Source: Caulobacterales bacterium
GTDB taxonomy: Bacteria; Pseudomonadota; Alphaproteobacteria; Caulobacterales; Aquidulcibacteraceae
Reading direction: 5' to 3'
Length of the DNA stretch: 64,000 nucleotides
Assembly: GCA_017303355.1 (NCBI GenBank)
Contig: JAFLCU010000004.1
Span: 186,001 to 250,000, forward strand
In this document: positions 46,560-54,747 of the stretch, piece by piece
Layout of the letters: each line of letters opens with the position of its first letter
Position numbering within the stretch: position 1 is the first letter of the stretch
The notes under the pieces: generated by a model
The model's input: only the letters and a program-made list of their open reading frames with translations
Told to the model about the DNA's origin: nothing
Database searches by the model: none
Position numbers and translations under genes: made by a program

Positions 46560-47465
46560 ATGGCGCACGGCGAAGTCAAACACGACTACCACTTGGTGAA
46601 CCCGAGCCCGTGGCCGTTCACGGCCTCGGTTGGCGCGCTGATCGCGGCCATCGGCGCGGTGGTGCTGATGAGGGGCCTGTCGACCAACGAGGCCGATTTC
46701 TTCTTCGGCAAGGGCCATTGGACGCTCTTCGCCCTCGGCATGGGGATCATCATCCTCACCTGCATCGGCTGGTGGAGCGATGTGATCAAGGAAAGCCGCC
46801 AGGGTGATCACACGCCGGTGGTCGATATCGGCCTTCGCTACGGCATGATCCTCTTCATCGCGTCCGAAGTGATGTTCTTCGTGGCGTGGTTCTGGGCCTT
46901 CTTCGAACTCGCGATCTATCATGGCCATCGCGCCGATTGGGTCGTGCCGACCTGGGATCCGGAAACGGCCGCGGCTTGGGCCAATTGGCCGCCGCCGCAC
47001 GTCGAAACCTTCGATCCGTTCCATCTGCCGCTGATCAACACGCTGATCCTGCTGCTCTCGGGCACGACCGTGACCTGGGCGCACCACGCGTTGCAGCAAG
47101 GCGACCGCAAGGGCGCGCGCCTGGGCCTCATCCTCACCGTGTTGCTCGGCGTCATCTTCAGCTACGTGCAATTCGCGGTCGAATATCCGGAAGCGGGCTT
47201 CGCCTTCGGCAACCAGGGCGATGTGACGAACGCCACCGTTTATGGCGCGTCCTTCTTCATGGCGACCGGCTTCCACGGCTTCCACGTCGTGATAGGCACG
47301 ATCTTCCTGTTCGTGTGCCTGCTGCGCCTGATGGCCGGCCAGTTCACGCCGCAGAAGCATTTCGGTCTCGAAGCCGCGGCTTGGTATTGGCACTTCGTGG
47401 ACGTGGTGTGGCTCTTCCTCTTCACCTTCGTTTACGTGATGCCGTACCTGACGATGCAGAATTGA
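46560..47465 (+). CDS. ctaE: Cytochrome c oxidase subunit III
   Basis: 301 residues from the ATG at 46560, preceded by AGGGATCAA; an upstream ATG in frame at 46536 has no Shine-Dalgarno. Seven membrane helices with the family features HDYHLVNPSPWP, FIASEVMFFVAWFWAFFE, FHGFHVVIGTIFL and AAAWYWHFVDVVWLFLF. It stabilises subunit I and supports proton uptake. Followed by a dispersed repeat. Confidence 0.97.
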   Translation: MAHGEVKHDYHLVNPSPWPFTASVGALIAAIGAVVLMRGLSTNEADFFFGKGHWTLFALGMGIIILTCIGWWSDVIKESRQGDHTPVVDIGLRYGMILFIASEVMFFVAWFWAFFELAIYHGHRADWVVPTWDPETAAAWANWPPPHVETFDPFHLPLINTLILLLSGTTVTWAHHALQQGDRKGARLGLILTVLLGVIFSYVQFAVEYPEAGFAFGNQGDVTNATVYGASFFMATGFHGFHVVIGTIFLFVCLLRLMAGQFTPQKHFGLEAAAWYWHFVDVVWLFLFTFVYVMPYLTMQN

Positions 47466-47493
47466 ATGGGACCGCATTGAACGCGCACTTCGC

Positions 47494-47589
47494 CATTCCG
47501 GGGCTCGCGCAGCGAAAACCCGGAACCCAGGGGCCGACGTTCCGCCTTTTGTCCCTGGGTTCCGGATCGCGCTCCGCGCGTTCGGAATG
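47494..47589. repeat. CATTCCGG-type dispersed repeat, well-preserved copy
   Basis: Outer ends CATTCCG and CGGAATG are inverted; nested inside, ACCCGGAACCCAGGG faces CCCTGGGTTCCGG. The copy at 25840-25976 is the same family in the opposite orientation. The right end supplies the ATG (and GAC) of the DUF983 gene. Confidence 0.75.
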
Positions 47590-47979
47590 ACGAGCGGGAA
47601 TGGGCGCGTGCCAGGCGCTCCGCTAAACCCCTTTGTCACGGGCGTTCGCTGTCGTTGCCCCCAATGCGGCGACGGCAAGCTCTTCAACGGCTATCTGCGC
47701 TTTCGTGATGCGTGCGCCGCGTGCGGTGCGGATTTCAAGGCCGCTGACGCGGGCGATGGGCCCGCGGTGTTCGTCATCCTGATCGTCGGCGCGATCGTCG
47801 CGCCGCTTCTTATTATCCTGCAATTCGGGCTTGAGCTTCCGGGCTGGCTTGCGCTCGCCATCACCATGGTCGCCGCCGTGGTGCTGTGCCTGGCGCTGTT
47901 GCCGCCGTTTAAGTCGCTTCTGTTCGCGTTCCAGTGGAAGCACAAAGCGCGCGAAGCCACCCACGAAGACGTCGCATGA
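47587..47979 (+). CDS. DUF983 family membrane protein
   Basis: 130 residues. Two CxxC pairs (RCPQCGDG, Cys24/Cys27; ACAACGAD, Cys43/Cys46) form a zinc-ribbon-like N-terminal domain, followed by two hydrophobic segments (about 60-82 and 87-108). DUF983 genes are regularly found between cox genes and SURF1 in alphaproteobacteria, suggesting an oxidase assembly role. The ATG used lies in the end of the 47494 repeat; a GTG at 47608 (MPGAPLNP..) is an alternative. The stop overlaps the SURF1 start. Confidence 0.87.
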   Translation: MTSGNGRVPGAPLNPFVTGVRCRCPQCGDGKLFNGYLRFRDACAACGADFKAADAGDGPAVFVILIVGAIVAPLLIILQFGLELPGWLALAITMVAAVVLCLALLPPFKSLLFAFQWKHKAREATHEDVA

Positions 47980-48668
47980 TCCAGTTCCGTCCCCTTTGGC
48001 TAATGACGCTGTTTTCCGTCATCGCGCTGGCCGTGCTTGTGTCGCTTGGGCGCTGGCAGTGGGAAAAGTACGACGAGAAAACCGCCGCCGCCGAAGAGCC
48101 GGTCGCGGAGATGACGATCGCCAATTACATGCCCGTGCAAAGCGGCGTGCAATTCGTCTATGGCTTCCGCCCCGATACGCGCGAAGCAGGGTGGCGCGTG
48201 TTCGCGCCCGTTCAGTACGGCGACACGACCGTGTTCGTTGATTCCGATTTCATCGCGGTGGTGGAGCCGCCTGATCCCGATGAGGTGCGTTTTCCCGCCT
48301 CGCTCAGTTTCGGCGCGCCCATCACCGGCGCATCAATCCGGCCCGAGCCGCCCGCGCCGTTGACCGCCGCGCCGCAGCCATTGCGCCGCCTCTGGTTCGC
48401 GATCGACCTGCCAGCCATGGGCCGTAACGCCGGAGTGGAAAACGTCGCCGATTATTATATCGCCGGCGCCTATGTCGGCGCCGATGGCCGCGCCACGTCG
48501 AACCCGTTCGCGCTCGCCCCAGGGGCCGACGCGCTGCCGCCGGCGCGCCACCTGGGCTACGCGCTCACCTGGTATGGGCTCGCGGCGGTTCTGCTGGTGA
48601 TCTACTTTGCCTACCATATGAGCGTCGGGCGGCTGAATTTCTCGGCCCCGCGCCCGCGCCAAGACTGA
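47976..48668 (+). CDS. SURF1 family cytochrome oxidase biogenesis protein
   Basis: 230 residues from the ATG overlapping the previous stop. Two membrane helices at the ends (about 8-26 and 200-219) flank a periplasmic domain. LGRWQWEKYDEK is the N-terminal signature; the conserved C-terminal Y-x-x-T/L-W-Y region reads LGYALTWYGLAAVLLVIY. SURF1 helps place heme a into subunit I. Lengths match the family. It overlaps thrC (TGATG). Confidence 0.93.
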   Translation: MIQFRPLWLMTLFSVIALAVLVSLGRWQWEKYDEKTAAAEEPVAEMTIANYMPVQSGVQFVYGFRPDTREAGWRVFAPVQYGDTTVFVDSDFIAVVEPPDPDEVRFPASLSFGAPITGASIRPEPPAPLTAAPQPLRRLWFAIDLPAMGRNAGVENVADYYIAGAYVGADGRATSNPFALAPGADALPPARHLGYALTWYGLAAVLLVIYFAYHMSVGRLNFSAPRPRQD

Positions 48669-50074
48669 TGCGATACATCTCCACCCGAGGCCAAGCGCCG
48701 GCCGTTTCCTTCATCGACGCCGTCCTCGCCGGCATGGCGCCCGACGGCGGCCTCTACGTGCCGGAAAGCTGGCCAGCGCTCGGCGCTTGGGTGCGAGAAG
48801 CAGGCATAAGAGAATATGCCAGCGTTGCGTCTGTTGTGTTGCAGGCTTTTGCCGGCGCCGATCTGACACCCAAAGAGCTTCATACGATCTCGACGCGCGC
48901 ATACGGCGCGGACTCACGCTTCGACACGCCGGCGGTGACGCCGCTGATACAACTAGGCGCCAACCATTGGCTGCTTGACCTCGCGCGTGGTCCGTCGCTG
49001 GCATTCAAAGATATCGCGATGCAGCTGATCGCGCCGCTCTACGATTGCGCGCTTGAGCGACATGACCGCCGTCTAACGGTGGTCTGCGCGACCTCCGGCG
49101 ACACGGGCGGCGCGGCGGTCGAGGCGCTCAAACGAAGCGATCGTGTCGATCTCTTTGTGCTTCTGCCCAAAGGGCGTGTCTCCGAGGTGCAGCGGCGATT
49201 CATGACCGCGAGCGGGGGACAAAATGTCTATGCCGTGGAAGTCGCTGGCGATTTCGATGATTGCCAAGCGATTGTGAAATCGCTGTTCGCGGATCGGACT
49301 TTCGCCGCCAACGCTCAGCTGTCTGGTGTCAACTCGATCAACTGGGCGCGCATTGTCGCGCAAAGCGTCTATTTTCTACGCACCGCGTCGGCTCTTTGTG
49401 GCCCCGGCGCCGTGGACTTTGTGGTTCCCAGCGGAAATTTCGGTGATGCTTTCGCGGGCCACGTCGCAAAGCAAATTGGAGCTCAAATCGGGCGCATTGG
49501 ATTGGCGACCAATGCCAACGATATACTGCCGCGTACGCTGCAGACTGGCCGATACGAGCGCGCAGCGCGCTCGCACGCGACGTTGTCTCCCGCTATGGAC
49601 ATTCAGGTCGCGAGCAATTTCGAGCGCTTGGTGTTCGAGGCGACCGGCCGAGATGGCTCGACTACAGCATCGCTCTTCCAATCTTTGTCTCAATCCGGTG
49701 GATTTGACGTGCCGGATGCGGCGCTGGCCATTATGCGCCGCGAGTTTGCCGGCGTTGCTTCAAGTGACGAACGCACGGCGCAAGTCATCGCGGAAATCCA
49801 CGCTGAGTACGGAGCCTTGATTTGCCCGCACACTGCGGTGGGATTCGCATCGTTCGGCGACGAGCCGGCCTGGTTTGATCATCCGACCGTTTTCCTCGCC
49901 ACCGCGCACCCCGCCAAATTCCCCGAGACGGTCGAAGCCGCCACCGGCGTGAAACCATCTTTGCCCGCGCATTGCGCCGATCTTTTTGACCGCGCCGAAC
50001 GCATCGACACGCTGCCCAACGACACCGAAGCGGTGAAGCGCTTCATCCAGGAGCGATCGCGCGCATGGAGCTGA
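48668..50074 (+). CDS. thrC: Threonine synthase
   Basis: 468 residues. The PLP lysine is Lys114 in SLAFKDIAMQ; SGDTGGAA and VPSGNFGDAFAG bind the cofactor phosphate and substrate. It converts O-phosphohomoserine to threonine. Position after SURF1 is common in alphaproteobacteria. The sequence is somewhat less GC-rich (samples about 57-63%) than its neighbours (about 68%), which may reflect replacement by a related allele. It overlaps SURF1 by one base and is followed by a paired REP. Confidence 0.95.
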   Translation: MRYISTRGQAPAVSFIDAVLAGMAPDGGLYVPESWPALGAWVREAGIREYASVASVVLQAFAGADLTPKELHTISTRAYGADSRFDTPAVTPLIQLGANHWLLDLARGPSLAFKDIAMQLIAPLYDCALERHDRRLTVVCATSGDTGGAAVEALKRSDRVDLFVLLPKGRVSEVQRRFMTASGGQNVYAVEVAGDFDDCQAIVKSLFADRTFAANAQLSGVNSINWARIVAQSVYFLRTASALCGPGAVDFVVPSGNFGDAFAGHVAKQIGAQIGRIGLATNANDILPRTLQTGRYERAARSHATLSPAMDIQVASNFERLVFEATGRDGSTTASLFQSLSQSGGFDVPDAALAIMRREFAGVASSDERTAQVIAEIHAEYGALICPHTAVGFASFGDEPAWFDHPTVFLATAHPAKFPETVEAATGVKPSLPAHCADLFDRAERIDTLPNDTEAVKRFIQERSRAWS

Positions 50075-50081
50075 TTGCTTT

Positions 50082-50179
50082 CTTGGACCGCCGGCGTCCC
50101 CGCCGGCATGCGGTCGTTCAAACGCCGCGCAATTTGAATATTGAAAAAGAGTCGCCGGCGGGGACGCCGGCGGTCCAAG
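50082..50179. repeat. Paired REP (BIME-like) unit
   Basis: CTTGGACCGCCGGCGTCCCC at the left and GGGGACGCCGGCGGTCCAAG at the right are exact reverse complements; about 55 bases between them are AT-richer. The right end lies 1 base before the M16 peptidase ATG, so the REP occupies that gene's ribosome-binding region. Confidence 0.9.
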
Positions 50180-50180
50180 T

Positions 50181-51440
50181 ATGACTGAGCTAGAACTCTA
50201 TCGTCTGCCCAACGGCGTGCGCGTCGCGCTCGATCCGATGCCCGGCCTGGGCACTGCCGCGCTCGGCGTGTGGCAGCGCGTTGGCGCGCGCTGGGAGCCG
50301 GCCGAGCATAACGGCATCGCGCATCTCTTCGAGCACATGGCGTTCAAGGGCGCCGGCGATCGCGATGCGCGCCAATTCGCCGAAGCGATGGAGAATGTCG
50401 GCGGCGCCATGAACGCTGGCACTGGCTATGAGCGCACCTCATATTACGCCCGCGTCGTCGCCGAGCACGCGCCGTTCGCGCTCGATATGATCGCCGACAT
50501 CCTGTTCGCGCCGCACTGGGCGCCGGATGATCTTGAGAAAGAGAAGGACGTCGTCGCGCAGGAGCGGGGCGAAGCCTTCGATGCGCCGGACGATCGCGTG
50601 TTTGAGCTGCATCAAGCCGTGCTCTATCCAAACCAGCCGCTCGGCCGGCCGATCCTGGGTGAAGCCGAGACGCTGAAAAACGTCAGCGTGGAAACGCTCC
50701 ACGCCTTCGCCGATGCGCACATGACGCCCGATCGCGTCGTCATCTCGATCGCCGGCGCCTTCGACCGCGCCGCGTTTCTCGAAACCGCCGCGCGCCGCTT
50801 CGGCCATCTGAAGAGCAGGGCCGCACCCGAGCGCGCGGCCGCGTTCGCCGCGGCCGGTCAAGTCAGCGAAACCCGCAAGCTTGAGCAAACGCATCTGGTG
50901 TTCTCGTGGCCCGCGCCGGAAATGGGTTCGGATCAGGCGTCGGCCGCGCGGCTCATGTCGGAAATATTCGGCGGCGGCATGTCTTCGCGGCTCTTCCAGG
51001 AGGTGCGCGAGACGCGCGGCCTCGTCTATGCGATCGATTCCTTCCTCGACACTTATGAGGATATTGGCCGCCTCAGCGTCTATGCGGGCTGCTCGGCCAA
51101 GAACGCGGCCACCGTCGCCGAGATCGTGCGCGCGCAATTGGCGGTGATGGCCGATCACGGGCCGACCGAAGCGGAATTGCACCGCGCCAAAGCCGTGGCG
51201 CGCGCGCAAATGCTGATGGGGCTTGAGGCGCCGTCCGCGCGCGCCGAAGCGCGGGTGGGGCAGGTCTTCCTGCGCGACCGCCTGATCTCGTTCGATGAAA
51301 TCCGCGCAAGACTGGAAGCGGTGACGGTCGAGGACGTCCAGGCCATCGCCCGCGCCGCGCTCGCGGGCCCCGCCTGCGTGGCTGCAATTGGCCCGAAGGC
51401 GGGGCATGGCGCCCTCGGCGCCTTTCAGGCACAATCGTAA
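50181..51440 (+). CDS. M16 family zinc peptidase (processing peptidase-like)
   Basis: 419 residues. The inverted zinc motif HLFEH (48-52) in IAHLFEHMAFKGAGDR and the downstream ligand region KDVVAQERGEAFD define M16. YYARVVAEHAPFALDMIAD and FGGGMSSRLFQEVRETRGLVY follow as in mitochondrial processing peptidase beta homologues. It may cut imported or misfolded peptides. Because a REP fills the upstream region, no Shine-Dalgarno is visible; GGTCCAAG is the closest element. Internal GTG or ATG starts would remove the first strand. Confidence 0.93.
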   Translation: MTELELYRLPNGVRVALDPMPGLGTAALGVWQRVGARWEPAEHNGIAHLFEHMAFKGAGDRDARQFAEAMENVGGAMNAGTGYERTSYYARVVAEHAPFALDMIADILFAPHWAPDDLEKEKDVVAQERGEAFDAPDDRVFELHQAVLYPNQPLGRPILGEAETLKNVSVETLHAFADAHMTPDRVVISIAGAFDRAAFLETAARRFGHLKSRAAPERAAAFAAAGQVSETRKLEQTHLVFSWPAPEMGSDQASAARLMSEIFGGGMSSRLFQEVRETRGLVYAIDSFLDTYEDIGRLSVYAGCSAKNAATVAEIVRAQLAVMADHGPTEAELHRAKAVARAQMLMGLEAPSARAEARVGQVFLRDRLISFDEIRARLEAVTVEDVQAIARAALAGPACVAAIGPKAGHGALGAFQAQS

Positions 51441-51443
51441 CCA

Positions 51444-52019
51444 ATGGTTCTGATGCGGAAAGACAGCGACGGCCTGCGTCGCATCGATGGCGAGGGCGTC
51501 TATCTGCGCGCGCCCGACGCACGCGATTTTTCTGATTGGTCCCAGGTCCGCGAAGCCAGCCGCAATTTCTTGACGCCCTGGGAGCCGACTTGGGCGCAGG
51601 ATGAAACCTCGCGCGGCTCATTCCGCTACAAATTGCGCCGCTATACCGAGGATGCGCGCGACGACAAAGCGTATGCGCTGTTCGTCTTCCGTGAGGAGGA
51701 CGACGCGCTGGTCGGCGGCGTCACGCTCTCCAACATCCGCCGCGGCGTGGCGATGACGGCCTCGCTCGGCTATTGGGCGGGCGAGATGTACGCGGGCAAA
51801 GGCTACATCACCTCCGCCGTGCGCGCGGTGGTGCGCTATGCGTTCGAAGACCTCGATCTGCATCGTGTCGAGGCCGCCTGCCAGCCCGACAACATGGCTT
51901 CGCGCCGCGTGCTGGAAAAAGCCGGCTTTGCGCAAGAAGGCGTCGCGCGCGCCTATCTCAAGATCAACGGCGCCTGGCGCGATCACCTGCTGTTCGCGAC
52001 CGTCAATCCGGCGGGTTAG
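51444..52019 (+). CDS. GNAT acetyltransferase, RimJ-like
   Basis: 191 residues; an ATG 12 bases further on (MRKDSDG) is also possible. The RimJ/RimL-type core includes REASRNFLTPWEPTW, GYWAGEMYAGKGYIT (acetyl-CoA loop) and EAACQPDNMASRRVLEKAGF. RimJ acetylates the N terminus of ribosomal protein S5 in E. coli; here the target is inferred only from similarity. The stop codon TAG is the first part of the flanking repeat of the four-helix-bundle element. Confidence 0.92.
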   Translation: MVLMRKDSDGLRRIDGEGVYLRAPDARDFSDWSQVREASRNFLTPWEPTWAQDETSRGSFRYKLRRYTEDARDDKAYALFVFREEDDALVGGVTLSNIRRGVAMTASLGYWAGEMYAGKGYITSAVRAVVRYAFEDLDLHRVEAACQPDNMASRRVLEKAGFAQEGVARAYLKINGAWRDHLLFATVNPAG

Positions 52020-52432
52020 GGGGCTAGGGCCTAGGGATTGGGGGCTGGGAAGCATGAAAATCGCCAGCTATCGGCAATTGGAGGTCTGGTCCAAGGCGAT
52101 GCAACTCGCTGGCGCCATCTATCAAGCATCCGAACGCATGCCGAAGAAAGAAGAGTATCGGTTAACCTCGCAATTGGTGCGCGCAGCAGTTTCAATTCCT
52201 GCGAACATTGCTGAAGGGCACTCGCGTGCGTCGCGTAAGGAATATGCGCATTTCGTGAGCATTGCACGTGGATCGACAGCAGAGTTAGAGACCTTGTTGT
52301 TGCTTGCCCAGCAGGCCGGTTTTCTCGGTGACGAGATTGTCGACCCTCTGTTAGATTCCGCAGCTCAGGTGGGACGCATGCTGACACGCCTCCACGAACG
52401 CCTCCGAGCCCCCAGCACCTAATCCCCAAAAC
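52017..52432. mobile_element. Four-helix-bundle gene bounded by inverted repeats
   Basis: The left end (52017-52051) reads TTAGGGGGCTAGGGCC, TAGGGATTGGGGGCTGGGA; the right end (52406-52430), in reverse complement, reads TTTGGGGATTAGGTGCTGGG. Imperfect inverted repeats thus enclose one gene. The whole unit sits exactly between the stop codons of the convergent GNAT and nadC genes. I infer a small mobile unit, not one that is proven. Confidence 0.5.
52054..52422 (+). CDS. Four-helix-bundle protein (23S rRNA intervening-sequence protein family)
   Basis: 122 residues from the ATG at 52054. The pattern YRQLEVWSKAMQLAGAIY, LTSQLVRAAVSIPANIAEGH and the final helices SIARGSTAELETLLLLAQ is the S23/IVP family, which forms pentameric four-helix bundles. 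Relatives are found inside 23S rRNA insertions in Leptospira and, as Avd, beside diversity-generating retroelements; many stand alone, as here, with unknown function. The sequence is less GC-rich than its neighbours (AATTGGTGCGCGCAGCAGTT region). Confidence 0.9.
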   Translation: MKIASYRQLEVWSKAMQLAGAIYQASERMPKKEEYRLTSQLVRAAVSIPANIAEGHSRASRKEYAHFVSIARGSTAELETLLLLAQQAGFLGDEIVDPLLDSAAQVGRMLTRLHERLRAPST

Positions 52433-53326
52433 CTACAAAGCGTCCAATCCCACATCCAACGTTCGCGCCGAATGCGTCAGCGCGCCGATGCTGATCACGT
52501 CGACACCCGTTTCCGCCACCGCGAACACGTTCTCGATCGTGATGCCGCCCGAGGCTTCCAGCAACGTCTGGCCCTTGGCCATCTTCACGGCGCTGCGCAG
52601 ATCGGCTTGCGTGAAATTATCGAGCAGGATGGCGCTGGGCGCATGCGGCAGCGCTTGTTTCAATTGATCCAGGGTATCGACCTCGATCTCGATGCAGGTG
52701 AGGTGCGCCGCCGCCGCACGAGCACGCTGCATCGCCAGCGCCACCGAGCCTGCGGCGGCGATGTGATTGTCCTTGATCAGCATCGCATCGTCCAAGCCGT
52801 AGCGGTGCGCGCCGCCGCCGCCGAGTTTCACCGCGCGCTTCTCCAGCGCGCGCATGCCAGGCGTCGTCTTCCGAGTGGACGCGATGATCACGCCCATGCC
52901 TTCCACCGCATCAACATACACGCGCGTCAGCGTGGCGATGCCAGAAAGGCGGCCGATGAAATTCAGCATCGTGCGCTCGGCCATCAGCACCGAACGCGCG
53001 GCGCCCTCGATATTCATGATCGTATCGCCGGCCTTCACGCGCGCGCCGTCGGGCGCTGCGATCTCGAACGCGATGTCTGGATCGATCATGAATCCGGCCA
53101 GGATCGCCGCATCCAAGCCCGCCACAATTCCAGCTTCACGCGCGCGCACCGCCCAGCGGCCCTGCGTCTCGGGATCGATCAGCGCGTCAGTCGTCACATC
53201 GCCGGCCGCGCCCAAATCCTCGGTCAGCGCCAGTTTGACGATCGGTTCGAGGATGACGTCAGGAAGCGGCGGCAGGAGCCGCGTCGCGGCGCGTGAGGAA
53301 GCTGCGGTGCGGTTTGTCGGCGGCAT
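52433..53326 (-). CDS. nadC: Nicotinate-nucleotide diphosphorylase (quinolinate phosphoribosyltransferase)
   Basis: 297 residues from the ATG at 53324-53326 (MPPTNRTAASSR); family similarity begins at LPDVILEPIVKLALTEDLG, so a CTG at 53275 is an alternative and the overlap with nadB (68 bp) would fall to 17. Active-site features are STRKTTPGMRALEKRAV, GGGGAHRYGL and the C-terminal LLEASGGIT and GVDVISIGALTHS. It converts quinolinate and PRPP to nicotinate mononucleotide. Third gene of the leftward nadABC operon. Confidence 0.93.
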   Translation of the reverse strand: MPPTNRTAASSRAATRLLPPLPDVILEPIVKLALTEDLGAAGDVTTDALIDPETQGRWAVRAREAGIVAGLDAAILAGFMIDPDIAFEIAAPDGARVKAGDTIMNIEGAARSVLMAERTMLNFIGRLSGIATLTRVYVDAVEGMGVIIASTRKTTPGMRALEKRAVKLGGGGAHRYGLDDAMLIKDNHIAAAGSVALAMQRARAAAAHLTCIEIEVDTLDQLKQALPHAPSAILLDNFTQADLRSAVKMAKGQTLLEASGGITIENVFAVAETGVDVISIGALTHSARTLDVGLDAL

Positions 53327-54737
53327 GGGGAAAATCGCTCCGGAAATGGCCGCCGCGGCTTTCGTTGCGGGCGAGCGCGGCGATGAGGATGAGGCGGGCG
53401 GCGAAAAGTGCGTTTGCGCGCCCATGAGTTTCGCAGAGCGCATCGACGCGGTCGAGTGCGTGCTTCAAGCCCGCCGCGTCGCGCACCACGCCAGCATGCG
53501 CCTGCATCAGCTGGCGCAATTCCGCGCGCGGCGCATCGGCCAGGATCGGCGGCGGCGCTGCCGGTTCGGGAGAGGAATGCATGGCGACGCCGTCGCCGCG
53601 CAGCGCCTCGGCGATGCGGTTGGCGAACACGACAGCCTCCAGCAGCGAATTGGAGGCGAGCCGGTTGGCGCCGTGCGCACCGGTCGACGCGCATTCGCCC
53701 ACGGCCCATAGGCCCGGCAGCGTCGTGCGGCCCCAAACGTCGGTGACGACGCCCCCCATGTGATAATGCGCGGCGGGCGCGATCGGGATCAACTCTACGC
53801 GTGGATCGAGCCGCGCGCTCATGCAGGCGGCGAACACAGTCGGAAATGCTTCCGGGAAATGCGCGCCGACCGCCTTGCGTGCATCAAGGAAGGCGCCGCG
53901 CCCGCTCGCGCGCTCAAGATGGATCGCGCGCGCCACCACATCGCGCGGCGCGAGCTCATCCACGAAGCTCTGGCCTTCGCCATTGATCAGCTGCGCGCCC
54001 TCGCCCCGCAGAGCCTCTGTCGCCAACGGCGCCGGATCGCGGCCAATATCGATGGCGGTCGGGTGAAATTGCACGAATTCCGGATCGGCGATCAGCGCGC
54101 CCGCGCGCGCCGCCATCGCGAAGCCTTGGCCCATCGCTTCCGGTGGATTGGTGGTGACCGCGTAAAGTCCGCCCGAACCGCCAGTGGCGATGACGGTTTC
54201 ATTGGCGACAAAGCTATGATCGCCATCGCACCACACGCCGCGCACGCGGCCGTTCGCATCCTGCAGCAACACGCGCGCGCGCATGTTCTCGACGATCTCG
54301 ATGTAGGGCGCTGCGCGCGCGGCGGCGATCAGCGCGTCCATGATCGCCTTGCCGGCCAGATCGCCGGCGACCCGCACCACACGCGGCTTGGAGTGCGCTG
54401 CTTCCAGGCTCTGCGCGAGCTTGCCTTCGGGCGTGCGATCGAACGGCACGCCAAGCGCGATCAAATCCATCACCCGCGCCGGCCCTTCGCGCGCGATCAG
54501 CGCCGCGATCTCGGGATCGACTAAGCCGGCGCCGGCCGCAATCGTATCCTGCGCGTGCAGGTGCGGATCGTCTTCCGGCGAGAGCGCCGCCGCCAATCCA
54601 CCTTGCGCCCACGCGGAGGAGGAGGCTTGGCCGAGCGGCGCCTGGCTCAACACAATCACGCGCCGCGGTGCGAGCTTCAGCGCAAGAAAGAGCCCCGCGA
54701 GCCCGGCGCCGACGATGAGGACGTTGTCGCTGCTCAC
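53259..54737 (-). CDS. nadB: L-aspartate oxidase
   Basis: 492 residues. FAD-binding GAGLAGL at the N terminus, SSSAWAQGGLAAAL, and the catalytic-domain features QFHPTAI, TEALRGEGAQL and HGANRLASNSLLE define NadB. It oxidises aspartate to iminoaspartate, the substrate of NadA. Cytoplasmic flavoprotein. The gene starts 10 bases after the nadA stop and overlaps nadC. The C-terminal tail is shorter than in E. coli, as is usual in alphaproteobacteria. Confidence 0.95.
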   Translation of the reverse strand: MSSDNVLIVGAGLAGLFLALKLAPRRVIVLSQAPLGQASSSAWAQGGLAAALSPEDDPHLHAQDTIAAGAGLVDPEIAALIAREGPARVMDLIALGVPFDRTPEGKLAQSLEAAHSKPRVVRVAGDLAGKAIMDALIAAARAAPYIEIVENMRARVLLQDANGRVRGVWCDGDHSFVANETVIATGGSGGLYAVTTNPPEAMGQGFAMAARAGALIADPEFVQFHPTAIDIGRDPAPLATEALRGEGAQLINGEGQSFVDELAPRDVVARAIHLERASGRGAFLDARKAVGAHFPEAFPTVFAACMSARLDPRVELIPIAPAAHYHMGGVVTDVWGRTTLPGLWAVGECASTGAHGANRLASNSLLEAVVFANRIAEALRGDGVAMHSSPEPAAPPPILADAPRAELRQLMQAHAGVVRDAAGLKHALDRVDALCETHGRANALFAARLILIAALARNESRGGHFRSDFPHAADKPHRSFLTRRDAAPAAAS

Positions 54738-54747
54738 GTTCAGCCGG

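Noticed and set aside
52054..52422. The four-helix-bundle gene as part of a diversity-generating retroelement (Avd).
   Set aside because: There is no reverse transcriptase, template or variable repeat nearby.
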